Part shown: piece by piece, positions 43,173-53,672 of the stretch | How positions within the stretch are numbered: position 1 is the stretch's first letter | Layout: each line of letters begins with the position of its first letter | NCBI GenBank assembly: GCA_902528515.1 | Contig: CABZTD010000006.1 | Coordinates: forward strand, 24,927-88,926 | Length of the DNA: 64,000 nucleotides | Direction of reading: 5' to 3' | Origin: K189A clade bacterium | Lineage (GTDB): Bacteria > Pseudomonadota > Gammaproteobacteria > Pseudomonadales > Azotimanducaceae | The notes under the pieces: model-generated | The model's database searches: none | What the model saw: only the letters and a program-made list of their open reading frames with translations | Told to the model about the DNA's origin: nothing | Position numbers and translations under genes: made by a program

Positions 43173-44102
43173 TCAATGCAGCAGACCGCCCTCGGACGCC
43201 TCCTTTAGAGTGTCAATACGATCAACAACTCGGTCAACATCGGCCTGCTGGTAACCGTAGCGCATACCGCAAAACTCACAGTCTACGGTTATCTCGCCGC
43301 GCTCAATCAGCAGGGCGGTCAAATCTTCCTTGCCGAGCATCATCAAAGTGTTATCTGTCCGCTCTCGATCGCATGTGCACTTATACTGCAGCCTTTTGCC
43401 TGGATGCAATGTGCAAGAGTAGTCATGGAAAAGACGGCGCAGCAGTGCGGGTGCATCCAGGGTCGCCAGCTCCTCATCGGTTACCGTTGCAGCCAATGCG
43501 GTAAGTGTTTCCCAAGCATCTTGGGCGGCATCGCTTTGGGTGTCCGCAACACCAGGGTGATTGGGCAGCCGCTGCAGTAATAGTCCCGTAACCCCGACAT
43601 CAGATTCATACTCGGCACCGCCCGCGAAATAGAGACGGGTATTGAGTTGTTCGGAACGCTTAAAGTAGTCTTCCAGACAGCCGGCCAGATTAGCTTGGTC
43701 AAGTGTGACCAATCCTTGATACCGCTGCATCCCGGTGTCTTCATCGGGCAGTAGCGTAATGGCAAGCTGTCCTGCACCGAGCCAGGCCCCAATGTCCTGA
43801 TAACTTGGCGGAAAACTGGCGTCATCGCTCAAATGCATAATGCCGCGCAGGTTAGTGTGGTCTCGACACTCTGCAAGTGATCGCCGCAGCGCGCCATTGC
43901 CCTGGGATTGCAGAGCGACCGCACCGGAGAATTTGAGATTGTCAGCGATCATCGCAACGCTTGCCAACATCTGTCCCAGCAAGTGACTGACCTGGGGTGG
44001 ATATGCTCGGAATTGACGTGCAGCTTGCAGTGAGGACTGCAGGCGGACCCACTGCCCGCGAATCGGTAGATCGGCAAAACTAAAGCGAAAGAGAACGTCC
44101 AT
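43173..44102 (-). CDS. hslO: Hsp33 redox chaperone
   Basis: C-terminal zinc cysteines [18 protein letters not shown]. Confidence 0.93.
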   Translation of the reverse strand: MDVLFRFSFADLPIRGQWVRLQSSLQAARQFRAYPPQVSHLLGQMLASVAMIADNLKFSGAVALQSQGNGALRRSLAECRDHTNLRGIMHLSDDASFPPSYQDIGAWLGAGQLAITLLPDEDTGMQRYQGLVTLDQANLAGCLEDYFKRSEQLNTRLYFAGGAEYESDVGVTGLLLQRLPNHPGVADTQSDAAQDAWETLTALAATVTDEELATLDAPALLRRLFHDYSCTLHPGKRLQYKCTCDRERTDNTLMMLGKEDLTALLIERGEITVDCEFCGMRYGYQQADVDRVVDRIDTLKEASEGGLLH

Positions 44103-44122
44103 AAAGGTTTCCAGGAGGTTGG

Positions 44123-44530
44123 CTAAGTGTCCGGGGCCTGTTGCCAGCTTTGATCTAGACCTCGAAGCTGGGCAAGTGCGCGGCGATCTTTTTTATCGGG
44201 TCGAGAGCTGGGCACCGTCAGGCCGGCACGCTCCATACGCCGTATGCTTTTTCGCTGCTCGCGAAGCTCTATGCTCTCGGAAGTTTCTGCATACAGCGCC
44301 TGCGCTTTGGTCGCAGGACCCCGTTGCTGAGAAAGTTCCTGCACGACAACGGTTTGCACTAGATCGCCGCGCCGAATTTCCAGGGTCTGGCCAGGACGCA
44401 ATTCTTTTGACGGTTTCACACGTTTGCCATCCACATGCACCTTGCCGCCCTCTACTGCAGATTTAGCCAAGGAGCGGGTTTTGAAAAATCGAGCCGCCCA
44501 CAGCCATCGATCTATTCGCACGGCGGTCAT
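44123..44530 (-). CDS. hslR: Hsp15 ribosome-associated heat-shock protein (S4 domain)
   Basis: 'VRIDRWLWAARFFKTRSLAKSAVEGGKVHVDGKRVKPSKELRPGQTLEI'; beside hslO. Confidence 0.9.
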   Translation of the reverse strand: MTAVRIDRWLWAARFFKTRSLAKSAVEGGKVHVDGKRVKPSKELRPGQTLEIRRGDLVQTVVVQELSQQRGPATKAQALYAETSESIELREQRKSIRRMERAGLTVPSSRPDKKDRRALAQLRGLDQSWQQAPDT

Positions 44531-45210
44531 CCCAGCTCCGCAATTAAGTGGTCATAGTGTTTGAAGTTGGTCCAATCTTGCATGTCGCGAGGTGGGCGCT
44601 TCTGATCTGGTTGCGCAACAGCAAGGGTATGAGCAATACCGAAGACCTCCGCGGCCCTAAGCACCCTTGGCGTATCGTCAACAAACAGCGTGGTTTTGGG
44701 GTTAATGTAAAATTGTTCGGTCAGCCATATCCAAAAGGCGTTATCTTCCTTTGGTGAGCCAAAATCGTGGCTGGATATCACTTTGTTAACACGCGCTGCT
44801 AACTGTAGCGCTCTATCCTTGATCGTGAAGGATTGCCGGTCCGCGTTAGTGACGATAAAAACGCGTTTGCCGTGCTTTGACAGCACCTTCAGAAATGCTT
44901 CGGCACTGGGCAAAAAGCGGATCAGATCTGCAGCCTGCTCGTGTAGGGCTAAGACGTCGACCTTTGTCGCTTTGTGCCAATAATCCAACCGATAAAAGTC
45001 CATGGTGCCTTTGAGTTTCGTCATGTGGTCATTTAGCTGCTGGCGCGCCTCTTCAAGAGTCAGACTGTGATAGTCCGCAAAGGCTGACGGTAAGAGGTGC
45101 GAAAAAATTTGATTGTCGTAGTTGAGGTCTAAAAGCGTGCCGTCCATATCTAGGAGCACGGTATCGATAGTGTCCCAGGGCACCAAGGTGTGATGTCGAT
45201 TGACGTTCAT
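44527..45210 (-). CDS. yrfG: HAD-family GMP/IMP nucleotidase (YrfG-like)
   Basis: From ATG 45210: 'IDTVLLDMDGTLLDLNYDN', 'LFVDDTPRVLRAAEVFGI'; next to hslR. Confidence 0.87.
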   Translation of the reverse strand: MNVNRHHTLVPWDTIDTVLLDMDGTLLDLNYDNQIFSHLLPSAFADYHSLTLEEARQQLNDHMTKLKGTMDFYRLDYWHKATKVDVLALHEQAADLIRFLPSAEAFLKVLSKHGKRVFIVTNADRQSFTIKDRALQLAARVNKVISSHDFGSPKEDNAFWIWLTEQFYINPKTTLFVDDTPRVLRAAEVFGIAHTLAVAQPDQKRPPRDMQDWTNFKHYDHLIAELG

Positions 45211-45356
45211 GGAAGAGAGGTGCCCTCTGCGAAGTTTGCTATAAGTTGAAGATGACCGATGCGCGCGGCTTGCCCTAGCAGTGGAATGAAATGCCACGGT
45301 TGTTGATCAAAGCCGCCTATAATAACCGCGATATACTGATTTAAGTGTGAATTCTC

Positions 45357-45905
45357 ATGCCGTTACCTATCATTCGTAAGGCTCAAACTGTTGCCCAGAG
45401 TCGGTTTTTCAAGATAGAAGAGCTGCACTTAACATTCAGCAATGGTGTCGAGCGTGTCTACGAGCGGTTGCCTGCGGTCGGGGAGCAGGGAGTGATCGTG
45501 GTGGCGGTAAACGCTAACGACGAGCTTCTGCTCATTCGAGAATATGCCGCGGGTTTTCATGAGTTCCAACTCACCTTGCCTAAGGGTGCTGCAGAGCCAG
45601 GGGAGAGTCTTGAAGCAGCAGCGAATCGAGAACTCGCTGAGGAGGTTGGTTTTGGCGCGAACGAAACTCGCTTTGTGAAGCGCCTTAGCATTGCGCCAGG
45701 ACATATGGGTTTTACCATTAACGTGGTGATGGCCAATAATCTCTACATTCATAAACTTCCTGGCGATGAGCCCGAGCCGCCAGAACTAGTGCTTTGGCCA
45801 CTCGGAAAAATCGACGAGTTACTCGAACACGAGGAATTCTTCGAAGCCCGCGCGATCGCAGCATTGACACTATGCTTGCCACATTTGCTGTGCAGCAGTG
45901 TTTGA
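45357..45905 (+). CDS. nudE: ADP compounds hydrolase NudE (Nudix)
   Basis: Nudix box 'GAAEPGESLEAAANRELAEEVGF'; next to cysQ and yrfG. Confidence 0.88.
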   Translation: MPLPIIRKAQTVAQSRFFKIEELHLTFSNGVERVYERLPAVGEQGVIVVAVNANDELLLIREYAAGFHEFQLTLPKGAAEPGESLEAAANRELAEEVGFGANETRFVKRLSIAPGHMGFTINVVMANNLYIHKLPGDEPEPPELVLWPLGKIDELLEHEEFFEARAIAALTLCLPHLLCSSV

Positions 45906-45944
45906 GAACTATGCAAACGACTTTGACAACGACGAGGATTAATT

Positions 45945-46793
45945 ATGGACCATGCTATCCCGCAAGATTGGGTGGAGAGCGTAACCCAGATCGTCGAGGA
46001 GGCTGGCGCCGCCATCCTCAAGGTGTACGAGACTGACTTCGAAATTGAAACAAAGAGAGATGAGTCGCCGCTGACCCAGGCGGACCTGGCATCACATCAT
46101 GCCATCGTTGCGGGCCTGCAATCCCTGACACCCAATATTCCAATTATCTCCGAAGAGTCGGCACCGCCCCCCTTTTCCGAGCGGTCGCAGTGGCCCCGTT
46201 ATTGGCTTGTGGATCCCTTAGATGGCACCAAGGAATTCGTCAACCGCAACGGAGAATTCACAGTGAATGTCGCGTTGATCGCCGCTAACGAAGCCGTCTT
46301 TGGTGTTGTGGGCGTGCCGGTACAGCAAAAAATTTACGTCGGTGACTTAAACCAGAGTGATCCGAGACGGCGCGCTTATGTCGACGTCAATGGCTACAGA
46401 CAGGTGTTGTCTGGAACGGGCTATGACGATGCAGAATCTGTCGTTCGGGTGGTTGCAAGCCGCAACCACGGTGGTGAGCGATTGGAGGGATACCTTACCG
46501 AGCTGGCATCCCAATTTACCGAATGTCAGCGCCGTTTTGTCGGGAGTTCCCTCAAGCTATGTGTGTTAGCTGAAGGTGGTGCTGACGTCTATCCCCGTCT
46601 TGGTCCGACAAGCGAATGGGATATCGGGGCAGCCCAAGCAGTGCTGACGGCGGCGGGTGGGGGTGTTTATACCCCAGATGGTCAAGTGCTGGCCTACAAC
46701 ACCAAGGAGAGTCTGCTTAACCCAGAATTTCTCGCGGTTGGCGATGCGTCCTATCCCTGGAGTGAGCGGCTGCCTGCATTTCCCGCACTTTAG
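45945..46793 (+). CDS. cysQ: 3'(2'),5'-bisphosphate nucleotidase
   Basis: 'WLVDPLDGTKEFVNRNGEFTVNVALI' and 'TSEWDIGAAQAVLTAAGG'. Confidence 0.92.
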   Translation: MDHAIPQDWVESVTQIVEEAGAAILKVYETDFEIETKRDESPLTQADLASHHAIVAGLQSLTPNIPIISEESAPPPFSERSQWPRYWLVDPLDGTKEFVNRNGEFTVNVALIAANEAVFGVVGVPVQQKIYVGDLNQSDPRRRAYVDVNGYRQVLSGTGYDDAESVVRVVASRNHGGERLEGYLTELASQFTECQRRFVGSSLKLCVLAEGGADVYPRLGPTSEWDIGAAQAVLTAAGGGVYTPDGQVLAYNTKESLLNPEFLAVGDASYPWSERLPAFPAL

Positions 46794-47276
46794 AACGACA
46801 AGCACCTAGACGTTTGGCTAAGACTTTTGCCTAGGACTTCGGTCAAGGACAGGTTGACGAGGTCGGCGGGCGAAGAGTGGTCTCAACCAGCTGAGCTGAC
46901 GCTACATCAATGCAATTGCCCTGCCGAGGAAAATTACTGTATGTATGTACAGCTACAGCTGGTGAGGACTGTCAGGATACAGAACTTTTTTCGGATGAAA
47001 AGCCGCACTTGCGGCAAAAATTGTTTCAATTTGTGAAAGTCCATAAATCTCAACATCTTAGCGTTTCGCAAAACTAGCAATTAAATTGGTAGGCCTCTGT
47101 AGAGACCATGTCGCGGGCAGCAAAAAGGATTGTTAATGGTCGTCGGCAGTTGGACAACAGCAGGTTGTATCGATGTGGCCAGCCTGTTGGATGCTGAGTC
47201 CGGCGGTTTTGTGTGTCACTATTGTTAACACAAAGGCAACCTGCAGCTACACGTATTCGCCGAGATAGGGGGCACA

Positions 47277-48437
47277 ATGACGGCACAACAAGTGCTTTGT
47301 GAACAACAACAAGCGCTGGAGCGCATCGCAGCGGTAAAAGAGCGTGTGGCGGCACATTCGAGCTGGTCTGAGCAAGCCTGTCGCCTCCATGAAGACAGCT
47401 TTGCGGCCATCGTAGAAGCACGCATACCCCGCTTGTTCTTACCCGAGGGACTCGGTGGTGACGAGGTTAGCCCGATGACCTGTGCGGCAGTCTGTGAAGC
47501 AGTAGCCGACGCCGATACCGCCGCTGCATGGCACATCATGGTGTTCAATGCTGCCAAACTCATGGCTGCCAAGTGGCCCGCGGAGCTGGTCGAAACGCTT
47601 TGGGCTGACAACCCAGATCGACTGATCGCTGCCAGCGGCCATACGCCGCTGCGTGGTGTACACGTCTCTGGAGGCGTAGAAATCTCTGGTACGCAAAGAT
47701 TTGTGAGCGGCTGTAATTTTGCTGAGTGGATCATGTCGCCAGTGATGATCGACAATGAAATGCACAACGCCGTAATCGCCATCGACCAATGCCAGGTGAG
47801 AGACAACTGGAATACGCTAGGTATGCGAGGCTCAGGCAGTAATGATGTACTGATCGACCATGTCACGGTGCCCTCATTGCAGGTTGTACCGCCAGCACAA
47901 CCTGAGACGCCATTGAACGCCTACTACGTGGGCGCCCTATATCGGTGTCCATCACGCATTGTTTTTGCTACCTACGTTCCAGTAGCGCTGAGTCTTGCGA
48001 AACAGGCCATTGAAGAAGTTGCATCGCTGGTGAAAACCAAGACACCGGGTGGTGGCGCAAGTAAGCTGACGGAAAAACATATGGCGCAAGGCCACTTTGG
48101 TCGGGCATTGGCGCTGTATCGTTCGGCGAGGCTGATGTTTTATAACGCTCTGGAAATGACCTGGCAGCGCGCGCTCGATGGATTACAGGCAACCCCCGAA
48201 CATCGCGCAGACCTTTATCTGGCAGGAACGCATGCAGTACAAACCTCAGCGGAGGTGGTGCGGCTCATGGGAAGTGTTGCCGGCACCACGATGACCGAGG
48301 GAGGCCACCCCTTAGATCGTATCAATCGCGACATGGAAACGCTTCGTCATCACGGCTTTGTTAACGAATCGCGCTATGCAAGCGTGGCTCAAGTGCTGTG
48401 GGGTGCTGAACTCGACTACCCGGCAATGCTGCGATAG
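47277..48437 (+). CDS. Acyl-CoA dehydrogenase-fold flavoprotein (possibly group D monooxygenase-like)
   Basis: 'RIPRLFLPEGLGGDEVSPMTCAAVCEAVADADTAAAWHIMVFNAAKLMAAKWP', 'NWNTLGMRGSGSNDVLIDHVTVP'. Confidence 0.8.
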   Translation: MTAQQVLCEQQQALERIAAVKERVAAHSSWSEQACRLHEDSFAAIVEARIPRLFLPEGLGGDEVSPMTCAAVCEAVADADTAAAWHIMVFNAAKLMAAKWPAELVETLWADNPDRLIAASGHTPLRGVHVSGGVEISGTQRFVSGCNFAEWIMSPVMIDNEMHNAVIAIDQCQVRDNWNTLGMRGSGSNDVLIDHVTVPSLQVVPPAQPETPLNAYYVGALYRCPSRIVFATYVPVALSLAKQAIEEVASLVKTKTPGGGASKLTEKHMAQGHFGRALALYRSARLMFYNALEMTWQRALDGLQATPEHRADLYLAGTHAVQTSAEVVRLMGSVAGTTMTEGGHPLDRINRDMETLRHHGFVNESRYASVAQVLWGAELDYPAMLR

Positions 48438-48466
48438 CCCGCGTTTGGCAATCGCAGGTAACTGAT

Positions 48467-49063
48467 ATGAACGACCAAACTTATACCAAGCGCATCATGA
48501 ACTGCCCGGATCAACATCTGCAGGCTTGGGCAGACCGAATCAGAGAGAGTTTCACCGATCATCCAACAACAACTCTATGGGGTATTTGGCAGGGCGTGTT
48601 TGGATTGGCGGCCCATCAGCTTATTATCGTCAGCGCCCATCCTGAGCTTGAGGATAATTGGCAGCGGCCGAGAGATTGTGAGGTTGAACGTCAGTGGATT
48701 GTTAAAGCCACCGTACGTCCGCTGTCGTCGATGCCGCTTACGCGCCCAGGTGTCTATGTATTCCGAGATTTCTGGCTACCCTATGAGCACTTAGATGAGG
48801 CTGTGTCTCTATCCAGCGCGGCATGGCAAACCTTTGAGGGAGCCAAGGCCTTCAGCGCCGAGCCTATGGGTCTGTTTGCTCCCGCACAAACCATGTCCTC
48901 GTCGCAAGAGTGCAGGCTGCATCTGCTGACGTGGTATCCAGACTTTACGTCTTGGGAAACTTCTCGCCAGTCCGACCCTCGAGCGATGCGGCGCTTTATC
49001 GCACGCCGCGAGTTGACACGCTCAACCCAAGCGGTAGCAACAAGGCTATTGTTGCCGGCTTAG
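48467..49063 (+). CDS. Hypothetical protein; possible dimeric alpha-beta-barrel (NIPSNAP/ABM-like)
   Basis: 198 aa intact ORF 30 bp after the flavoprotein gene. Motifs such as GVYVFRDFWLPYEHLDEAVSLSSAAWQTFEG loosely suggest a ferredoxin-like barrel. Confidence 0.55.
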   Translation: MNDQTYTKRIMNCPDQHLQAWADRIRESFTDHPTTTLWGIWQGVFGLAAHQLIIVSAHPELEDNWQRPRDCEVERQWIVKATVRPLSSMPLTRPGVYVFRDFWLPYEHLDEAVSLSSAAWQTFEGAKAFSAEPMGLFAPAQTMSSSQECRLHLLTWYPDFTSWETSRQSDPRAMRRFIARRELTRSTQAVATRLLLPA

Positions 49064-49079
49064 TTTGTGAGTCTTTATT

Positions 49080-50036
49080 TCAGTTCAGCTGGGCTAGCCA
49101 TTTATCATCGGACCCTTCGTTAATATCAGCGAACAAGGGCGTTGAAATATATCGCTCAGCGGTATCCGCTAACATGGTCACGATGACGCTCCCGTGCTGC
49201 GCTTGCTCAGCAATTTTTAGCGATGCACTCAGGGTGCCACCAGCCGAGATCCCCACGAAGATGCCCTCTTCTCGACCCAGGCGCAAAGCGCAGGCCATGG
49301 ATTCATCCTCGTTCACGGGGATCACGTGGTCGGCGATGTCTCGATCCAGAACTTCCGGAATGAAATCTGGTGTCCAGCCCTGTATTTTATGCGGTGACCA
49401 TTCGCCTCCTGACAGCAGGGCCGCCTGCTCGGGTTCAGCAGCGACGACTTGAATGTTCGGCCTGGCTGCCTTGAGAGTGCGCCCTGCGCCCGACAAGGTG
49501 CCGCCTGTACCCCACCCCGTCACCCAATAGTCCAAACGCTCACCGGCAAAGTCCCGCAAGATTTCTGGTCCCGTCGTACTGGCATGAAAATCTGGATTGG
49601 CGGTGTTTTGAAACTGGCGCGCCAAAAACCAACCGTGTTTTTCTGCTAGCGCTTGTGCCCTGGCAACCATGCCGCTGCCGCGTTCTGCTGCAGGGGTCAA
49701 AATGACCTTGGCACCGAGTGCGCGCATGACTTTGCGACGCTCGATAGAAAAGGTCTCGACCATTGTGGCAACAAAGGGGTGCCCCATTACAGCGCACACC
49801 ATGGCCAGCGCGATTCCCGTATTGCCACTGGTGGCTTCGATCACCGTTTGCCCTGGCTTCAGCGCGCCGCTGTCCCGCGCTTCCTTAATGATCGCGTAAG
49901 CCAGTCGGTCTTTTACAGACGCCATGGGGTTGAAGGACTCAACTTTCACATACATATCGACATGCTCAGGCGCTATCCGATTGAGCTTGACGATGGGCGT
50001 GTTGCCGATGGTTTGCAGTATGTTGTCATATTTCAT
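49080..50036 (-). CDS. cysK: Cysteine synthase A
   Basis: 'NPMASVKDRLAYAIIKEARDSGALKPGQTVIEATSGNTGIALAMV' PLP lysine and TSGNTG. Likely start ATG 50036. Confidence 0.9.
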   Translation of the reverse strand: MKYDNILQTIGNTPIVKLNRIAPEHVDMYVKVESFNPMASVKDRLAYAIIKEARDSGALKPGQTVIEATSGNTGIALAMVCAVMGHPFVATMVETFSIERRKVMRALGAKVILTPAAERGSGMVARAQALAEKHGWFLARQFQNTANPDFHASTTGPEILRDFAGERLDYWVTGWGTGGTLSGAGRTLKAARPNIQVVAAEPEQAALLSGGEWSPHKIQGWTPDFIPEVLDRDIADHVIPVNEDESMACALRLGREEGIFVGISAGGTLSASLKIAEQAQHGSVIVTMLADTAERYISTPLFADINEGSDDKWLAQLN

Positions 50037-50069
50037 AGTGATCTCCACAAAGCACTTGGGTGTGCGGGT

Positions 50070-50528
50070 TCAGCTAGTTTCGCCGGCGTGATCATGGCCG
50101 ACATGCAAGTTACGAATATGGGCCACCATCACCAAAACAACACCTAGGGTTGTTAAAACGATTTCAAGTTCCTCTCCCAGCAGGTGAAGTACAGCCAGCA
50201 GCATTAATATTAAACCCAGGACACCAGTAGAAACCGTCAGCAGATTAGGCTCTCGTAGATAGCCCCGATAGAGCGCGACGCAGCTGATCGGCACTGCCAG
50301 TCCGAAGAGTAGCCAATGGGTTTGCGTTTCTGTCGCGTCGAGCCAACTAGATACGGAGGGTGCCAGCAGAAAAGCCAAGGGCACTGACAAACAGTGAAGC
50401 AGGCACAGGCCCGATAGCCAAATAGCGGCTTTATCAAGGCGAGTTTGGTCAGTGCTTGAGTCCAAGGTAAGTGCCCGGATGAAAGGGGCGTCAACGCTAG
50501 CTTCTACAATGTCTGCATGCAACTGCAC
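50070..50528 (-). CDS. MerC-domain membrane protein
   Basis: 'DKAAIWLSGLCLLHCLSVPLAFLLAPSVSSWLDATETQTHWLLFGLAVPIS' typical of MerC-domain proteins. Confidence 0.8.
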   Translation of the reverse strand: MQLHADIVEASVDAPFIRALTLDSSTDQTRLDKAAIWLSGLCLLHCLSVPLAFLLAPSVSSWLDATETQTHWLLFGLAVPISCVALYRGYLREPNLLTVSTGVLGLILMLLAVLHLLGEELEIVLTTLGVVLVMVAHIRNLHVGHDHAGETS

Positions 50529-50548
50529 AAAATACTATGGGTTAGAGT

Positions 50549-51205
50549 ATGGCCATGAGAACGGAAAATCCCGAATCAAAAAATCCATCAGATCGTCAGC
50601 GGTGGGATCTGCGTTACCGTGAGGGTGCTTACGCGCAGCGTTATTGGCCTAGTGCTTACCTGCAGCAGCTTCATCAAGATGGCGTAATTCCAGAAGATGG
50701 GCGTGCACTGGATATGGCCTGCGGGCCCGGTCGTAACAGTTTGTTCTTGGCATCCCATGGTCTTGCGGTGGATGCAGTTGATGTGTCGCCCGTCGCCATT
50801 GCTCAGGGGGCAAATACCGCCATAGCCGAGCACCTGCGCGTAAATTGGCAGTGTAGTGATATGCTCAAGCTAGGTTGCTCCCTGCCTTTAAACACCTACG
50901 CCCTCGCGGTCATGATCCGTTTCGTTGCACCAACATTGCTACCACGATTGCTACACGCCTTGGCACCGCGCGGCATTCTAGTGCTCGAAGAACACCTGCA
51001 GTGGGATGGCGCGGAACGAGTCAGTGGTCCAGGCAGTGATCGTTTTCGTGTGGCTTCCGGCGATTTATCGAGGCAGCTTCATGAGTCCCAAGTTAGCTTT
51101 GATGTTCTGCATCAGTATGAGGGCTTGATATCTGAGCCTGCCGACAACGGCACCGAGATTAACGCGGCAGTTGCGCGAATGTGCATTCGGCGCAGTTCAA
51201 CGTAA
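50549..51205 (+). CDS. Class I SAM-dependent methyltransferase (TehB-like)
   Basis: 'RWDLRYREGAY..ALDMACGPGRNSLFLASHGLAVDAVDVSPVAI'. Confidence 0.85.
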   Translation: MAMRTENPESKNPSDRQRWDLRYREGAYAQRYWPSAYLQQLHQDGVIPEDGRALDMACGPGRNSLFLASHGLAVDAVDVSPVAIAQGANTAIAEHLRVNWQCSDMLKLGCSLPLNTYALAVMIRFVAPTLLPRLLHALAPRGILVLEEHLQWDGAERVSGPGSDRFRVASGDLSRQLHESQVSFDVLHQYEGLISEPADNGTEINAAVARMCIRRSST

Positions 51206-51261
51206 CATCATAGGTCCGAATAAACCGATGGATTTGTCGGGGAGCGTGCGGAGAAACAGTC

Positions 51262-52239
51262 ATGCAAAACATTCCAGTAGTCGATTTACAGGCCTTTAGA
51301 GAAGGCGGGCTAGCCGCCATTGATCAACTGGCCCTGGTGGAGGCATGCGAGGATCACGGCTTTTTTCTGCTGGTAAACCACGGTTGCGACACCCAGGTGC
51401 AAAACGTATTCTCGGCAGCAGCAGACTTTTTTGCCATGCCCCGGGAACAGAAAGTCGCAGTGTATCGAGATGCGGAAAATCCACTGGGCTACTATGACCG
51501 GGAACTCACCAAGCAGCGTCGCGATCAGAAAGAAGTGTTCGACTTTAAGGCCGGTGGTCACATTTCGCGTAACCCGCTGCGACATACGCGCTGGCCTGAT
51601 CGGCCAAATCATTTTCGACCTGCGTTAACGGAATTTTTTAGGGCCTTTACCGAGCTCTCGGAAACCACCATGTGCATGGTCCTTGGTGGCTTGGGCTTAC
51701 CCTTTGAAGCGGTTGAAAATACCATGGCGCGAGGATTCGGGCCTGCCCACACCAGTGCTGCGCGATTGAACTTCTATCCTGCGCAAGATCCCGTGCCCGC
51801 CGCTGAACGCGAGTCGGTCACGCCGCTGGGCGATATGGCCCTGCATCATCACACCGATCCCGGCGCAATTACGCTGCTGTTGCAGGACGATTGCGGCGGC
51901 CTGCAGGCACAATCGCGAGCCCATGGCTGGATCGATGTGCCGCCATTGGATGGAGCCGTCGTGGTAAACATCGGTGACGTCCTGCAGGTTTGGACCAATG
52001 ATCGCTGCATCGCGGGCGTGCACAGGGTGGTGCCGATTACCAATCTTGGAGGGCGTTTTAGTATCCCGTTCTTTTTTCAGCCCAGAGTCGATGCGGTCAT
52101 TGAACCATGGTTAGCCGCAGAGGATAAGCCGCGTTACCGGGCCTTCTCATGGCAGGAGTATATTCGGGGTCGAGTGACCGACAACTACTCGGACATTGGC
52201 GAAGAAGACATTCAAATCGACAGATATAGGGTAGCCTAG
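51262..52239 (+). CDS. 2-oxoglutarate/Fe(II)-dependent oxygenase, isopenicillin N synthase-like
   Basis: 'HHHTDPGAITLLLQDDCGGLQAQ', 'IAGVHRVVPITNLGGRFSIPFFFQP' (HxD..H, RxS). Confidence 0.88.
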   Translation: MQNIPVVDLQAFREGGLAAIDQLALVEACEDHGFFLLVNHGCDTQVQNVFSAAADFFAMPREQKVAVYRDAENPLGYYDRELTKQRRDQKEVFDFKAGGHISRNPLRHTRWPDRPNHFRPALTEFFRAFTELSETTMCMVLGGLGLPFEAVENTMARGFGPAHTSAARLNFYPAQDPVPAAERESVTPLGDMALHHHTDPGAITLLLQDDCGGLQAQSRAHGWIDVPPLDGAVVVNIGDVLQVWTNDRCIAGVHRVVPITNLGGRFSIPFFFQPRVDAVIEPWLAAEDKPRYRAFSWQEYIRGRVTDNYSDIGEEDIQIDRYRVA

Positions 52240-52267
52240 TTTCGGGCCTCGCCCCTGTCTTATCCCT

Positions 52268-52933
52268 GTGACATACACCCACCTACTCTTTGACCATGAT
52301 GGCGTGTTGGTCAATTCCGAGCCTCTGTATTTGCGCGCGATTCAGGAGCAGCTGGCGAGCCTCGGGATAGAACTAAAGGAAGCCGATTACATTCAAAATA
52401 TGGCCATTGGCGCTGACCCTTGGGCGATGGCGCGGGCTGCTGGCTGTGATGAAAACGCGATTGATCGATTGCGCAGCGCGCGCGATGCGCGGTACCAGGA
52501 GTTGCTAAGCACTCGCCCCATTCGAATCCCCGGCGTGGATGACGTTATCTGCGACCTTGCGAAGCACTTCCAGCTGGCCATCGTGACCACATCACGGGAC
52601 CAAGATTTTGATCTTATTCACGGACTTGGCGGTTTTCCCAGAACCACCGCGACGCCGGACGTGGTTCGGTATATGAAGTTTATTCTCAAGCGATCCCATT
52701 ACCAAAACAGTAAACCCGACCCTGAACTATACCTGCTGGCTCTGTCTCGCTTTGGCATAGAACCGAGCAAGGCCCTGGTCATCGAGGACTCTGAGCGCGG
52801 CCTGCGCTCAGCGGTGGCGGCAGGCATCCACTGTGCTGCGGTGTACCACCCGTTTACAGCTGACCAAGATTTTACTAAAGCGCGGTATCGATTCCGGGAT
52901 TTAGGTGAGCTGAAACATTTTCTGCTTGGATGA
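52268..52933 (+). CDS. HAD family phosphatase (beta-phosphoglucomutase-like)
   Basis: 'LLFDHDGVLVNSEPLYLRA', 'NSKPDPELYLLAL', 'VIEDSERGLRSAVAAGI'. Confidence 0.87.
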   Translation: MTYTHLLFDHDGVLVNSEPLYLRAIQEQLASLGIELKEADYIQNMAIGADPWAMARAAGCDENAIDRLRSARDARYQELLSTRPIRIPGVDDVICDLAKHFQLAIVTTSRDQDFDLIHGLGGFPRTTATPDVVRYMKFILKRSHYQNSKPDPELYLLALSRFGIEPSKALVIEDSERGLRSAVAAGIHCAAVYHPFTADQDFTKARYRFRDLGELKHFLLG

Positions 52934-52955
52934 ATCCGCCGGCTGATCGCCGAAG

Positions 52956-53651
52956 TTAGTAGAAGTCGTTCAGCGATGGCACAGGCGCGAAATACACCAG
53001 CGCTGTGACGACCAAGGCCACCAAAATCAGAATAAACACGGCTGCTACTGCTCTGTGTTCGGTAATCCCCTGGCCATCAGCGTCGACATCAAGATGTTTT
53101 TTGCCATGGAACATTGCCTCAATCAGTCGCTCTTTAAGCCCCCAAGTATGCCAGCTAACCGCAGCCAGATGCAGCACCAGGGTAATTTGTATCAGGTTAA
53201 AGAAGCGGTGGTGCCAGCCTGCTAGGGCGTCTGCAGTACGACTACTTACCGCGCTGTTATATGGGCCGGCATGAAATATGTCGTCACTAATGAACAGACC
53301 CGAGGTGGCCTGTAGGCCGATCAAACTAACGATCAGAACGCTGGCCCAGCCCCCCAGGGGGTTGTGACCGGTGGAAGATGGGTTGGAGCCAATATTTTTG
53401 AGATAGCGAAACAGACCCATGGGCGAAACAACAAAGGAGACATAGCGTGAGTGCAATGTGCCAAATACACCCCAAATTAAGCGGAACAGCACGAGGGCCA
53501 GGGCGGCATAGCCGAAATAAAAGTGGGTCTGCGTCCACTCGAATCCCGCCTTGGCGGTAATCCAGCTCCCGGCCAGACAAATGACCAACGCCCAGTGCCA
53601 CAGTCGAAGGGGCAGATCCCAAATCAATACGGCGCGCTGGTCAGTCGTCAC
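52956..53651 (-). CDS. Cytochrome b561-domain protein
   Basis: 'VLIWDLPLRLWHWALVICLAGSWITAK', 'LVLHLAAVSWHTWGLKERLIEAMFHGKK'. Confidence 0.87.
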   Translation of the reverse strand: MTTDQRAVLIWDLPLRLWHWALVICLAGSWITAKAGFEWTQTHFYFGYAALALVLFRLIWGVFGTLHSRYVSFVVSPMGLFRYLKNIGSNPSSTGHNPLGGWASVLIVSLIGLQATSGLFISDDIFHAGPYNSAVSSRTADALAGWHHRFFNLIQITLVLHLAAVSWHTWGLKERLIEAMFHGKKHLDVDADGQGITEHRAVAAVFILILVALVVTALVYFAPVPSLNDFY

Positions 53652-53672
53652 AATGGTTGACCAAGGGTCTGC

